From JBFMFB01 sp040752115 (GTDB lineage Bacteria; Pseudomonadota; Gammaproteobacteria; Burkholderiales; Sulfuricellaceae): a stretch of 64,000 nucleotides of DNA. Shown here in pieces: positions 33,896 to 42,918 of this stretch; position 1 is the stretch's first letter; each line of letters opens with the position of its first letter. The translations under genes and the position numbers were made by a program. The notes under the pieces were generated by a model. That model was given only the letters and a program-made list of their open reading frames with translations, was not told where the DNA came from and searched no databases. The stretch is from contig JBFMFB010000011.1 in NCBI GenBank assembly GCA_040752115.1, positions 8,539 to 72,538 of the forward strand, read 5' to 3'.

Positions 33896-36247
33896 CTACT
33901 GGAGCCATGCGTACAACTGATCCCAGGCGAGTTCCAGAATTCGTTTTGAGCGAATGTCGATGAACTCCACAGTCCACTCGTCCGCTTTTTCACCGATAGC
34001 CGCAAGGTGTGGCATATGCGTCGAGAGTTCTGCGATGGCTTGGGTGGATTCTGCAAACCCATTGCCGTTCGCGTCGGCTGCGGCAAGGATGGCTGCTGCA
34101 ACTTCTGTAGAGGGTGCGCCGAGCGCTTGGTAAAGAATCCGCTTTTCTTTCCAGGGGCGATCCGACAGCGAAGAATTCGCTTCCATCTGAACCAGTACCA
34201 GATTACCGATGCGGTGCGGGATTTCCTTGTTCTCGTAGATCGTGTCGTCCCATCCAGCGGTAAGCTGCTTTGGTGCAATGTGCTCAAGTGCTAAATGCCG
34301 TTCGTCCTTTAGGCCTTCGTAGGATAGGCAGGGCGAAGCAGCGGGCTTCCCCCTCTTTACCAGCCCAGGCACGTCCGGGTCTGCGACCGCATCGTGATAA
34401 GCCGAGAGCAAGATAAAACGAGATACTTGGCCGGCGTTCTGGTAAGCCGGAATCAGGCTGGCCTCAGCTACAAAACGATCCTTGTCAGTGATGGCACCGT
34501 GCTCTGGGTCGACGAGCCGAGCGCGCAATTCTGCTTTCAACTTGGCTACATCTACGCATGGGGCAACCGCCCCTTCCGGCGCATCGCGCCTGAGAGATCG
34601 CGCCAATGAGGGCATCCCAGTAATGGAATTGGTGCCACCGGACAAGATGTCTCGGTATTCGCTGTCGATGTTCGCTGTGCCACGGTGCGACGCACGCCAC
34701 AACGCGGAGAACGCGGTCATGGCCTTTAGTGCCTCCTCAAACTCCTTGATCCTTGCGGGTTGGTCGGCAGCGCTTGCCCAAAGCGCGACAGAGTAGAACC
34801 TAACAAGAGGCCCAATCGTTACAGAGTGATTCAGGCTGCTAAGAAAGGCAAGGCATAGTTTTACTGCGTCTGTGGTCGCATCGATCGGCAGTCCATGCAG
34901 TGAAGGTGTCTTTTCGCTTATGTCCCAAGCATGCTCCTTGAAGGTGGCGGTATCTTGTAGATGACGGATGAAGGCCAACCTATCCGCTTCAACCTTGTCA
35001 TAACGCTTGAATTCGTCAGTCAGATAACGCCGTTGGTCGGCAAGACGCTTCGGAAGTTTGAAACCCGTTTCGGCAGACGCGAAAAATATCAGCAGGTCAC
35101 GCGTTGCTGCTTGAAGCTGGTCTCCGACCTTAAATTTTGAAAGGTAATTCGAGATAGTGGAAATATGCTCTCGCGCCTGAGACTTTTCATAGTTCGCAAG
35201 TGTTTCTGCGCTGACGACCTTCGGCTTAAAGGTTTCAAACGCCGTTAGCGGCTCACCAGTCGTGTTGAGTGATTCAAAGATCGTGAATGCGTAATCCTCG
35301 TCCTTTCCTCGTACAACGGTAATCGCGACTCGATTCAACACGTAGCTCGCGAGCAATACAAGTTGCAGTAGCGCCAGGAATTCCTGCGACAAGCTACCGT
35401 CTTGGATCGCTTGAGAAACGTCCTCGGGAAAGGAATGGTTTAGCAGCGCGAGTTGAAAGCGCTCCGCTTTGTTGATTTGCTTCAGGGTCGGCAATTCCTC
35501 CAGCTCTTCCTTCTTGCTTCCGCCACTGGGGACGCCCTTGAGTAACTTCGACATCTGCACGTATCGCTCAACCAGCGCTTCTTCGCCTTCGATATGGCCA
35601 TCGCGCTCCTGCGGTTTGAATTCGGCCGGTTTGGGCGCATCAATGACACCCAGATAGGACAAAATGAGGTACGCGATTGGTGATCTGTATTGAGCATGCG
35701 CAAGGCTCTGCGACCATTGATCGTCAAATGATCTGATCATGCGCGGATAAAGGGGCGAATCGCCGGACGGCCGTCGATCAAAAAACGTCGAAGCCAACTC
35801 ATCGATCAAGCGCAAGGTTTGCCCGTCCAGCCACTTCTCCGCACTAGACAAGCTATCCTGGGACTTTCCTTTCAGCATCTTGGCCCTGGCAAGCCGAATG
35901 TGGTTGTGTAGGGCGATGCACAGGCAAAGCAATGACGTAAGCCGCTGCTGTCCATCAATCACTGTGAGAACCTTAGCCGGCACTTCTGGTCTTACGATCG
36001 GCTGGACGGTCCTGAAATGTATGTCATGAATGGTGATGACCGTACCAAGAAACGTAAAGCTCTCTTCGCTCTCTATGAGCATGGCATAGCCATGTAGGAT
36101 GTCGTCGAGGAGCTTGCTGACCTTATCCTTGTCCCATCCGTAGGGCCGTTGGTATGCAGGGATGTAAAGGCCCAAGCTCCTTTCCGTGAGCATTTCGCGA
36201 ACACTTTTCGAGAGCGCCTCGAATATTTCTTTTGCTTCCATTGCCAT
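33896..36247 (-). CDS. sspE: SspE-like DUF262-DUF1524 effector (phosphorothioation-dependent restriction)
   Basis: 783 aa. The N-terminal DUF262 domain has IPAYQRPYGWD (residues 29-39) and the NTPase motif VIDGQQRLTSLL (96-107). The C-terminal DUF1524 HNH-type nuclease region has LEHIAPKQ (His656), RIGNLVL (Asn682) and NSSLSDRPWKEKR (from Asn691). This two-domain layout is that of GmrSD-type enzymes and of SspE, which senses phosphorothioated DNA and nicks invading phage DNA. Last gene of the four-gene operon, 32 bp after sspD. GC is clearly lower than in the flanking core genes. Alternative reading: a type IV modification-dependent restriction enzyme; the operon context favours SspE. Confidence 0.86.
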   Translation of the reverse strand: MAMEAKEIFEALSKSVREMLTERSLGLYIPAYQRPYGWDKDKVSKLLDDILHGYAMLIESEESFTFLGTVITIHDIHFRTVQPIVRPEVPAKVLTVIDGQQRLTSLLCLCIALHNHIRLARAKMLKGKSQDSLSSAEKWLDGQTLRLIDELASTFFDRRPSGDSPLYPRMIRSFDDQWSQSLAHAQYRSPIAYLILSYLGVIDAPKPAEFKPQERDGHIEGEEALVERYVQMSKLLKGVPSGGSKKEELEELPTLKQINKAERFQLALLNHSFPEDVSQAIQDGSLSQEFLALLQLVLLASYVLNRVAITVVRGKDEDYAFTIFESLNTTGEPLTAFETFKPKVVSAETLANYEKSQAREHISTISNYLSKFKVGDQLQAATRDLLIFFASAETGFKLPKRLADQRRYLTDEFKRYDKVEADRLAFIRHLQDTATFKEHAWDISEKTPSLHGLPIDATTDAVKLCLAFLSSLNHSVTIGPLVRFYSVALWASAADQPARIKEFEEALKAMTAFSALWRASHRGTANIDSEYRDILSGGTNSITGMPSLARSLRRDAPEGAVAPCVDVAKLKAELRARLVDPEHGAITDKDRFVAEASLIPAYQNAGQVSRFILLSAYHDAVADPDVPGLVKRGKPAASPCLSYEGLKDERHLALEHIAPKQLTAGWDDTIYENKEIPHRIGNLVLVQMEANSSLSDRPWKEKRILYQALGAPSTEVAAAILAAADANGNGFAESTQAIAELSTHMPHLAAIGEKADEWTVEFIDIRSKRILELAWDQLYAWLQ

Positions 36248-36279
36248 GGTGAGTATCGCCCTCTCTGGTTATTGGTTCG

Positions 36280-37131
36280 CTATTTGTGGCAGATAAGGCA
36301 AGCCCCGCCGCCTTCCTCCTCATTGTACAGATCATCGATGTCCCTGGCATCAACCGTTACTGGACGTAGAGGATTCGGAACCCGGCGTGCCAACTCGCGG
36401 TGCCGGCGTATTTCGAAGTCGGCCTTGATTTCGGCCATACGCTCAGGCTGCTCAAGCTCTTCCAGTGACTCTCCCTGACTCCAGGTGAACGGAGAACCAT
36501 GGGAGAGAGCCGTCTTCTCATAGCCCTTGGCTTCTTCGAAACTATCCGGATGCTCATGCTTCAGGCGAACCCATTCGATTTTCTGCTGGAAGAAACAGAA
36601 CGTGCAGCCACTGCGGGAACGCCACTTATAGTAATCAGGCATCCCTAGCCCAGACCCCTCAAGAATCTCAATTACCCCCTGCTTGTCGATGCCGTGTTCG
36701 CGGAATGGCATTACCACTTTGAGGTTTGGGTCCTGCGTCGCCAGCCCTTCGCGCTGGTCTTCATCCGAGCGGATAGCTACGTAACTGGTAATCTTCGTCC
36801 CGGCCTTCAGCGACGGGCGAACCCAGCGCTTGAAGGGTTCGAGCTTGAGTTGCCGAGTGCACCAGCGGGTTTGTGGCGACGGCAGGAAGTGGTTGTACTC
36901 TTTCAGCCAGAAATCGAAACCACGATCAGGGTTGAGGCGAACAATCCGTTTCCCAAGGAATCCTTCGAGTCGGCTAAGGAAACTGTAGACCTCATCTAGC
37001 TCTTTGCCCGTATCGGTGAAGAAGTATTCGATGTCCAGGTCCGGGTGGTTCTGCCGCATATAGACAGCCAATGCGGCGCTATCGCGCCCGCCTGATAGTC
37101 CGAGTACGTGGCGTTCCGCAGGTTTTTCCAT
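36280..37131 (-). CDS. sspD: SspD/DndC-like PAPS-reductase-family ATP pyrophosphatase
   Basis: 283 aa. PP-loop SGGRDSAA at residues 13-20 defines the ATP pyrophosphatase/PAPS reductase superfamily. Cysteines C91 (RWCTRQLK), C176/C179 (GCTFC) and C278/C281 (CLIC) could bind an Fe-S cluster, as in DndC. In Ssp and Dnd systems this protein activates or transfers sulfur to the DNA backbone. The ATG overlaps the sspC stop by 1 bp (TAATG), implying translational coupling. A sulfate-assimilation role is unlikely because no cys genes are near and the neighbours are defence genes. Confidence 0.88.
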   Translation of the reverse strand: MEKPAERHVLGLSGGRDSAALAVYMRQNHPDLDIEYFFTDTGKELDEVYSFLSRLEGFLGKRIVRLNPDRGFDFWLKEYNHFLPSPQTRWCTRQLKLEPFKRWVRPSLKAGTKITSYVAIRSDEDQREGLATQDPNLKVVMPFREHGIDKQGVIEILEGSGLGMPDYYKWRSRSGCTFCFFQQKIEWVRLKHEHPDSFEEAKGYEKTALSHGSPFTWSQGESLEELEQPERMAEIKADFEIRRHRELARRVPNPLRPVTVDARDIDDLYNEEEGGGACLICHK

Positions 37132-40100
37132 TATCCGTTCTCCCGTTCTAGTAGCATCGATCCGGCCTCGGCTAGCGCGGCCAAGAACAGTCTCGTCTCT
37201 TCGGAGTTACCTGATCCGATTTCGAGAATCTTGCTGGTCATTTCCAGCACCCGTTGTTGCTCCTCCCGGCCAACATCGATAGCTCGCATGATGGTCTTCC
37301 CATGTTCGCCGGTACCGAACACCAGGCCAATCGCATGGCGGGTCGGCGTCCTCTCCTTGATTGCTGCCAGCATTTCCGCGTGGCGGAATTTCAGCGCCAT
37401 GTCGGCCAGCGCCAGTTCAGCCGCATCCGGCGTCGCGTCGGACCAATCAGTCGTCGGCAGGTTGACGGCGAGGCTCACCAGCCCTTCCATAGCTTCTTCG
37501 GAGCCATCGAACTCCAACAGTCGACCGGCGAAGGATTCAAGCCTGAAATCGCCGCTTAGGCCCTTAACAACTTTAGCCCTTGCATGCAGCGTTTCGAGAT
37601 CGTCAGCGTCAGCGGCAAGCGCCTTGAACAACTTGGCATTCAGACGCCGTACCAGTGCTGGATAAGCAGCCTGGAGCAAGGACAGGTCTTCGATCAATTG
37701 CCGTCCAAGCGCTTGAGGGTTTTCGGCTCCATACAGGTTGGGAAGATCAACGAGAAGCAGCTTATGGGGATCGGAGGCTTGGAGGAGAATTTTGCGTAGA
37801 TCGGTTGCACGCTTCGGATGGCTAGCGGTCCGGCGCGTCCAGTTCGGAAGGTCAAACGCCAGCTTCACCAGGGCGCGGCCAATGGCGAGCGGTTCCACGA
37901 CGCAACCTGAGCCGGAAACGGTCTTGGCTGCCTTCGCTAGGACATTGAGCAAATCTGCGTAGGTTTCGTCGCGGACGACGAGTTGGAGTTCGATACATCC
38001 GGGATCGCGGAGTACCTCATGTCCAAACTCCCGGTTGATTTCGGGTTGATAGACGCCATCCTTATAGGCGGCGAGAACGTCCCGGTTCGTAATGATGTAG
38101 GCAAGACCAAGGATACCGCGAACGCCTTTACGCAATCCGAAGGGAGGCATGCTCCAGCGCTCCTGGATGTCGGAAAGCGTAACCCGTCCATCACGCCGCA
38201 ACATCTGGTCTGCCGCTTCCCACAGCGCAACTAGTTCCTTGGAATGCGTACCGGGCGCTGGCCTTACAAATCCCCACGTGTCCGCATCGACTTGTCGGTG
38301 AAGGCCCAACGCCGCCAAGATTGTGGCATACAGCCCGCGCTCTGCAGGAAATCCCTCGAAGGCCAGCGCTTCCTGGGTGGAATTGTCGATCATTGCTTCC
38401 ACCAGGATGTTCAATGCCCCCTGGGTGTTGCTATTGACGGAATGGCGATTCACCAGTTCGCTAAAGATTTTCGGGCAGACATCATAGGTTTCGTCAGCCA
38501 GTTCCGACGCAAGGATGGACGGACCGAGGCGGCTATCACACTGGCGCTGTTTGCCATGCACGTACCACTGGGCGTTGGATACAGCGCTGCTCAAAGCATC
38601 CTGGAGCTTGCCCAGGACGGCTATGGTGCGGGCTTTCAGTTCCCGACGGGCTACCGGGTCGCCACCCAAGCCGGCGTTGTTGTTTTGGACCGCTTCAAGG
38701 GCTAGATACTCGCGGCCAAGGGACCAAATGTTCTCGGCGTTATCCGGCACGCCCAAGGCGATAGGATGGGTAGTCTCACCGGAAGCCGTGCGACACCTCA
38801 CTTGCAGCGCCCGATGGCTTTCTCCTTGGGTTGGCATGACGAGGAAGAAGTGCCCGCTGATGCCGGTGCGCGGATCGAACGCCGCAATGGCATCCCGTAG
38901 GTCATCGAGCGCAACGAGATCAAGACCGAACCAGCGAAGAGCCCCCGTTTCTTGGTAGTGGCGCTTCGGCAATATCGGTTGCAAGCCGGCAAGAGTGGAC
39001 AGACGCTTGATGTCGAGCCCTGGCGTCACCGCTAATGTTGCCGATACCGCGGCATCAATGTCGAAATCACTGCCCTGATAGATCGCCCAGGTATTGAGAT
39101 GCTTCCTGTAGACAATCTGCGACCAGCCGGCCATGTCGGCGAGTGCCTTATCGATATCGGCTTTAGATGTATCTGGTGCGCAGGTTGCCAACACGGCATT
39201 ATCCGCGACCAGGCCGGAGCCATTTCGGAAAAGATCGATCAGCGCAATGGCCTTGATAAGGCGAAGGTGGAGCGGCGAGCCCTTGGCCTGGCACCGCTCA
39301 ACCGCATCAACACTTTGCGCCCAGCGATGCCCTTCCGGAGAGGCGAGGATGGTGCCCTCAAGGTTCTCGCGAAGGTAATCCCAATAGCGGGCCGGTTCGT
39401 AGACAACCTTCGAGGCTAACTCAGTTGTACGCAGGAAGTCGGAAAAGCCACGAGGTTCGGCGGAGGCCAGGAACCCGAAGGTGCTGCGCTCATTCTGGCC
39501 GAAACGGCGCTTGGAAACGGGACCAAGCAATGCCGCGGTAACGGGATGAAGCGGCCAGCATCGATCCAGGCGGTGCGCGAGGTCGGCAGGGGCCGCCGGG
39601 CGGTTTTTGCGAATGCTGTTGGCCAGCGCCTTGCACCAAGGTCCCGAATACGGATGAGGTATGTCAGCCCCATCAATGGCGCGGGCGGTGAGTTCAAGCA
39701 CTTCATCGACGGCCGCAACCAGTGGGATATCGACAAACCGGCCTTGGATTTTCGACCACTCGTCGCGGGCTTCCTTGCCCAGGCGGGCTGCGTACTGCTC
39801 GAACGCCTGATGGAGGATGCCGACTACCAATAGCCTCCCCTTGCAGCGAGAGGCAGCTTCGGCAAGTTCCTGGAAGAAGTGAATATCGCCACCATGCGTT
39901 GCCGCGTACTCCAGGAACTTGCCAAGTTCGTCGATGATGACGAGAACGCCATTGTCCGGTCGAGCTTCCGAGATATCGACCAAAGCCTTGATGATACGGC
40001 GACCATCCGGCGCATCTCCAAGGCGACGCCCAACATAGGGAATGCCAGAGTTGCGGATTGCCTCGCCTATATCCGCAATGGGGTCAGCCCTGCGACCCAC

Positions 40101-40454
40101 GACCGGAATTACGGCCCACGGTTCTTTTCGGGGGCCAATGCTAAGCGGTTTCCGTAGAGGTTCGACAACCTTCTCCCCTAAAACCTCGGCAGCCATAGTG
40201 CGCACCTTCGACTCGCCGCCAAGCAACGAGGCAAACGCCAAGGCAAGGGAGGATTTACCACCGCCGAAAGGGCCGGTCCAGGTATACGCAGCCTGCCGAG
40301 TTGCCACGAACTGGTGGCACATGGACTCGATTACGTGTTGAGCCGTGGACTGACAAACAAAACCACGAAGGGCAGCTTCGCTGCCCCAATCTAGGTCGAT
40401 ACGGATAGAACGAAGAAATTGGCGCGAAATGGTGATCTTGTCGGCGAGCAACAT
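37131..40454 (-). CDS. sspC: SspC-like large P-loop ATPase
   Basis: 1107 aa. Walker A GPFGGGKSS at residues 61-69 and Walker B LVIIDELGKF at 171-180 are clear in the first 200 residues. The remaining 900 residues are mostly helical with no catalytic motif that I recognise. Matches the large ATPase of Ssp phosphorothioation operons in size and position between a DUF4007 gene and a PAPS-reductase-like gene. Coupled to both neighbours by 1-bp TAATG overlaps. BrxC/PglY-type ATPases of BREX systems are similar in size, but no PglZ, BrxL or methyltransferase accompanies it. Confidence 0.85.
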   Translation of the reverse strand: MLLADKITISRQFLRSIRIDLDWGSEAALRGFVCQSTAQHVIESMCHQFVATRQAAYTWTGPFGGGKSSLALAFASLLGGESKVRTMAAEVLGEKVVEPLRKPLSIGPRKEPWAVIPVVGRRADPIADIGEAIRNSGIPYVGRRLGDAPDGRRIIKALVDISEARPDNGVLVIIDELGKFLEYAATHGGDIHFFQELAEAASRCKGRLLVVGILHQAFEQYAARLGKEARDEWSKIQGRFVDIPLVAAVDEVLELTARAIDGADIPHPYSGPWCKALANSIRKNRPAAPADLAHRLDRCWPLHPVTAALLGPVSKRRFGQNERSTFGFLASAEPRGFSDFLRTTELASKVVYEPARYWDYLRENLEGTILASPEGHRWAQSVDAVERCQAKGSPLHLRLIKAIALIDLFRNGSGLVADNAVLATCAPDTSKADIDKALADMAGWSQIVYRKHLNTWAIYQGSDFDIDAAVSATLAVTPGLDIKRLSTLAGLQPILPKRHYQETGALRWFGLDLVALDDLRDAIAAFDPRTGISGHFFLVMPTQGESHRALQVRCRTASGETTHPIALGVPDNAENIWSLGREYLALEAVQNNNAGLGGDPVARRELKARTIAVLGKLQDALSSAVSNAQWYVHGKQRQCDSRLGPSILASELADETYDVCPKIFSELVNRHSVNSNTQGALNILVEAMIDNSTQEALAFEGFPAERGLYATILAALGLHRQVDADTWGFVRPAPGTHSKELVALWEAADQMLRRDGRVTLSDIQERWSMPPFGLRKGVRGILGLAYIITNRDVLAAYKDGVYQPEINREFGHEVLRDPGCIELQLVVRDETYADLLNVLAKAAKTVSGSGCVVEPLAIGRALVKLAFDLPNWTRRTASHPKRATDLRKILLQASDPHKLLLVDLPNLYGAENPQALGRQLIEDLSLLQAAYPALVRRLNAKLFKALAADADDLETLHARAKVVKGLSGDFRLESFAGRLLEFDGSEEAMEGLVSLAVNLPTTDWSDATPDAAELALADMALKFRHAEMLAAIKERTPTRHAIGLVFGTGEHGKTIMRAIDVGREEQQRVLEMTSKILEIGSGNSEETRLFLAALAEAGSMLLERENG

Positions 40455-41374
40455 TATTTGGCCCTCTGGTAAGCAAAGGGGAGAAAGTATTCCGGCTCTA
40501 CCCTTCTCAAACGAATGACCTGCCGCATCCCGGCTGTATCGCTCCAGGCATAGATGCCACCGGAAGTACGCTCGACATCCACCAGGCGCTCGGCGACCGA
40601 GTCGACATCGAGCTTGAAGGTCATGCCAGGAGATCCCCGCTCTAGTGTGATCAGGTCAAACCCGAGGGTGTTTGCAGTGCCAGCGTTTTGCTGCCAGAAG
40701 GCCGTAAGGGCATAGAGAAAAATGCCGTCCGGTAGTGAGGGCTTGGGACCAACCCTGAAGTCGTAGCTGCCGCGTGTCGTGGTGATGAGGCCAAGCTGCG
40801 CTAGCACCGGCTCGGCAAGCTCTTCGGCGGCGTCGGCACCCACGTCTTTCGGAATGTAGGAACGCAAACACACTTCGACATCGCGGGACAAGGTTGAGTC
40901 AGTCACGCGAACGCCGGGCCTACTGCTTAACGCCTCGCGTAGACCGGTTACTAACGTAGGCTTTTCAAATGCCTGTGCTGAGACATGGTTGAATACGTAA
41001 TGCCAAGTAGTAGCTCGGTGGCCTTCCCCTGCAATTAGCCAATGGGCAAGCCATGCGCTAGCGGGGTTTTCAAGATAGGGGTCTAGCTGCTTAGGGCCAA
41101 ACAGGGCCGTACCGACAGGGCCGGGCAAATATCCGCCCTTGGTTTCCTTAATTACATTGCATGCAAGACCCCAATGCCGGATTGCGGCAACCATATTCTT
41201 ACCCACGCCGAAGGTGATAATGGCGTCGGGATCGTTGAACGTGCCACGGGGCGCGATAGTGTCGCATTGAGCAACAGCGTCATATGCCTTCCGCAACCAA
41301 AGTTGCCGAAGCGGGAAGGTTTCATGGCCGGCGAACTGCGGCTTGTAATTCGGATCGGCAAGCTTTCCCCGCAT
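40454..41374 (-). CDS. sspB: SspB-like DUF4007 protein
   Basis: 306 aa, with a perfect AAGGAGG Shine-Dalgarno before the ATG at 41374. DUF4007 features: FAGHETFPLRQLWLRKAYDAV at the N-terminus and ITFGVGKNMVAAIRHWGLA (residues about 53-71). A C-terminal half of unclear fold is rich in charged residues. In the Ssp system SspB is reported as a DNA-nicking component of the modification machinery (recalled). First gene of the sspBCDE operon; the 117 bp upstream carry paired palindromes around a -10 box. No cysteine desulfurase (SspA) gene is present, so sulfur would have to come from a housekeeping desulfurase such as IscS (inference). Confidence 0.84.
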   Translation of the reverse strand: MRGKLADPNYKPQFAGHETFPLRQLWLRKAYDAVAQCDTIAPRGTFNDPDAIITFGVGKNMVAAIRHWGLACNVIKETKGGYLPGPVGTALFGPKQLDPYLENPASAWLAHWLIAGEGHRATTWHYVFNHVSAQAFEKPTLVTGLREALSSRPGVRVTDSTLSRDVEVCLRSYIPKDVGADAAEELAEPVLAQLGLITTTRGSYDFRVGPKPSLPDGIFLYALTAFWQQNAGTANTLGFDLITLERGSPGMTFKLDVDSVAERLVDVERTSGGIYAWSDTAGMRQVIRLRRVEPEYFLPFAYQRAK

Positions 41375-41408
41375 GATCCCTCCTTAAGATAAACTACAAT
41401 TTCTACCG

Positions 41409-41466
41409 GGCTGGCGGATGTCGCCAGTCATTATAGTTTACCCTCGACTGGAGGCTTTCGCCAGTC
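41409..41466 (-). promoter_or_regulatory. Predicted sspBCDE promoter with paired 21-bp operators
   Basis: Two 21-bp imperfect palindromes, 41409-41429 and 41446-41466, share 17 of 21 positions in the same orientation (minus strand GACTGGCGA-A--CC-CCAG-C), with centres 37 bp apart. Between them, on the minus strand, lies a perfect TATAAT (41435-41430) and the flanking TAAACTATAAT; no good -35 is visible. The layout suggests a repressor or activator, most simply the adjacent DUF6471 protein, acting on the sspB promoter. Confidence 0.6.
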
Positions 41467-41491
41467 TTTCTTGGGGGGGCGGCGGCTTACA

Positions 41492-41719
41492 TTAGTCGTT
41501 CAGTCTAACCGTTTGACACCCGATCACTTCCAAGCACTGCATTAGAAAGACCGCCGAAAACTTCCCGCGGCTGATCTTGTTGGCGATGTTTACCGGGGTC
41601 TCGGCAATACCCTCGGCCGCCAATTTTTCAGCAAGTTCCTGATAGGTAATGCCGCGGCGCTTCAATTCCGCCTTGAGCAGCCCCTTCACCTTCGCTTCCC
41701 AATTTTGCGTCTTCTGCAT
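41492..41719 (-). CDS. DUF6471 small helix-turn-helix-like protein, putative ssp regulator
   Basis: 75 aa with a good Shine-Dalgarno (AGGAG) before the ATG at 41719. The whole protein is one DUF6471 domain: VKGLLKAELKRRGITYQELAEKLAAEGI then TPVNIANKISRGKFSAVFLMQCLEVIG. That is the helix pattern of a Cro/XRE-type DNA-binding fold, with TYQELAEKL and NIANKISRG as the likely turn and recognition helices. Same strand as, and 117 bp upstream of, sspB. Inference: controls the ssp operon via the paired palindromes in that gap. Such genes are common on plasmids and islands. Confidence 0.75.
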   Translation of the reverse strand: MQKTQNWEAKVKGLLKAELKRRGITYQELAEKLAAEGIAETPVNIANKISRGKFSAVFLMQCLEVIGCQTVRLND

Positions 41720-41842
41720 CTAAGCGCTCCTATCGTACTCGTGCGCAGGCTCACCATCTGAGCTTGTGGGTTACCAATACTATCGACTCAGTCGCGAGCG
41801 GTTGATTTGGCGACGCAAATAATCATACACGATATATTCATA

Positions 41843-41870
41843 TTGACAAACGATGTGTTTGCTATATCAT
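41843..41870 (+). promoter_or_regulatory. Sigma70-type promoter upstream of the transposase gene
   Basis: A perfect TTGACA (41843-41848), 16-bp spacer and TATCAT (41865-41870), in a very AT-rich stretch, lies 26 bp before the transposase start at 41896. It contrasts strongly with the GC-rich surroundings. Confidence 0.6.
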
Positions 41871-41895
41871 ATTAGATAACAACATATCGAAAACG

Positions 41896-42918
41896 ATGAT
41901 AATCATGCACAAACAACACTTCCTCCTCTCCGCCAAAGCCCGCACCTTGTCTGTCCGGCAGGTCATGGAAATGACTGAGACGGAAGCCTTCGAGGTCTTC
42001 AAGGAGATTCGCTGGGGCGCCGGCGAGGAAGTGGCCTGCCCGGTGTGCGGTGTGGTGGAGCGGCACTATTTTCAGCGCACCCGCAAGCAATGGCGGTGCA
42101 AGTCCTGCAACCACACCTTCTCGGTGACCAGCGGGACGATCTTCGCCTTCCACAAGCTGCCGCTGAAGGTCTACCTGGCGGCCATCGCCCTGTACGCCAA
42201 CGCGGTGAAGGGCATTTCCGCCCTACAGCTATCCCGCGATCTGGGCGTCCAATACAAGACCGCCTTCGTCCTGGCCCACAAGATTCGGGAATCGCTGATG
42301 GAACACCGGGACGATTCGCCCCTGGCCGGCGAGGTCCACCTGGACGGTGCCTACGTGAATGGCCATGTGCGGCCCAAGAACAAGAAGTCGGAGCGGATCG
42401 ACCGGCGCTTGGCCAAGAACCAGAAGCCGACAAAGCGCTGCGTCTTCGTCATGCGGCAGAAGTGCGAGGAACTGGCCGGGGCCAGGAAGACCCTCACCTT
42501 CGTGCTGAAGAACGAGAACCAGGCCGATGTATCAAAGCTGGCAGGCAGCTTCATTACCCCCGGCTCGGTGGTCTGCGCCGACGAGAACAACGCCTACGAT
42601 CTGCTCCATGCCAAGTACGACACTCGACGCGTGAACCACCAGCTTGAATACCGGGCCGACGACGGCACCACCAACAACTTGGCGGAGTCCTATTTCAGCC
42701 GCTTCCGCAGGATGCAGTACGGTCAGGTCCACAAGTTCGGCAACCTCTACCTGGCGAACTACGCCAACGAGGCCGCCTACCGGGAGGACACCCGGCGCTG
42801 GAGCAACGGTGAAATCTTCCGGGACATCGTGAAGAAGTGCGCCCGGACTCGGACGCACCATGATTGGTGCGGATACTGGCAGGGGAACAAGCGGCAGGCG
42901 GAGCGGCTGGCAGCTTAG
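41896..42918 (+). CDS. IS1595-family (ISXO2-like) transposase
   Basis: 340 aa. N-terminal zinc ribbon CPVC (48-51) and CKSC (68-71) followed by NHTFSVTSGTIFAFHKLPL, diagnostic for IS1595. The catalytic core has the first Asp in VHLDGAYVNGH, the second acidic site in VVCADENNAYDL and the third region TNNLAESYFSRFRRMQYG. The reading frame is complete. I found no terminal inverted repeats: the stop overlaps the stop of the convergent exonuclease gene by 3 bp, leaving no room for a normal right end. It may be a stranded or captured transposase. An ATG at 41905 is an alternative start. Confidence 0.88.
   Translation: MIIMHKQHFLLSAKARTLSVRQVMEMTETEAFEVFKEIRWGAGEEVACPVCGVVERHYFQRTRKQWRCKSCNHTFSVTSGTIFAFHKLPLKVYLAAIALYANAVKGISALQLSRDLGVQYKTAFVLAHKIRESLMEHRDDSPLAGEVHLDGAYVNGHVRPKNKKSERIDRRLAKNQKPTKRCVFVMRQKCEELAGARKTLTFVLKNENQADVSKLAGSFITPGSVVCADENNAYDLLHAKYDTRRVNHQLEYRADDGTTNNLAESYFSRFRRMQYGQVHKFGNLYLANYANEAAYREDTRRWSNGEIFRDIVKKCARTRTHHDWCGYWQGNKRQAERLAA

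Noticed and set aside
36280..37131. Sulfate-assimilation PAPS reductase (CysH)
   Set aside because: The gene is translationally coupled to defence genes, has extra Cys pairs like DndC, and no cysN, cysD, cysI or cysJ gene is near.
36280..41374. BREX type 4 or DISARM reading of the PAPS-reductase and large-ATPase genes
   Set aside because: No PglZ, BrxL, BrxA/B, methyltransferase or DISARM helicase is present; the DUF4007 and DUF262-DUF1524 partners fit Ssp better.
41409..41466. Transcription terminator after the DUF6471 gene
   Set aside because: The hairpins are not followed by a T-run on the minus strand, and a TATAAT lies between them, so an operator/promoter fits better.
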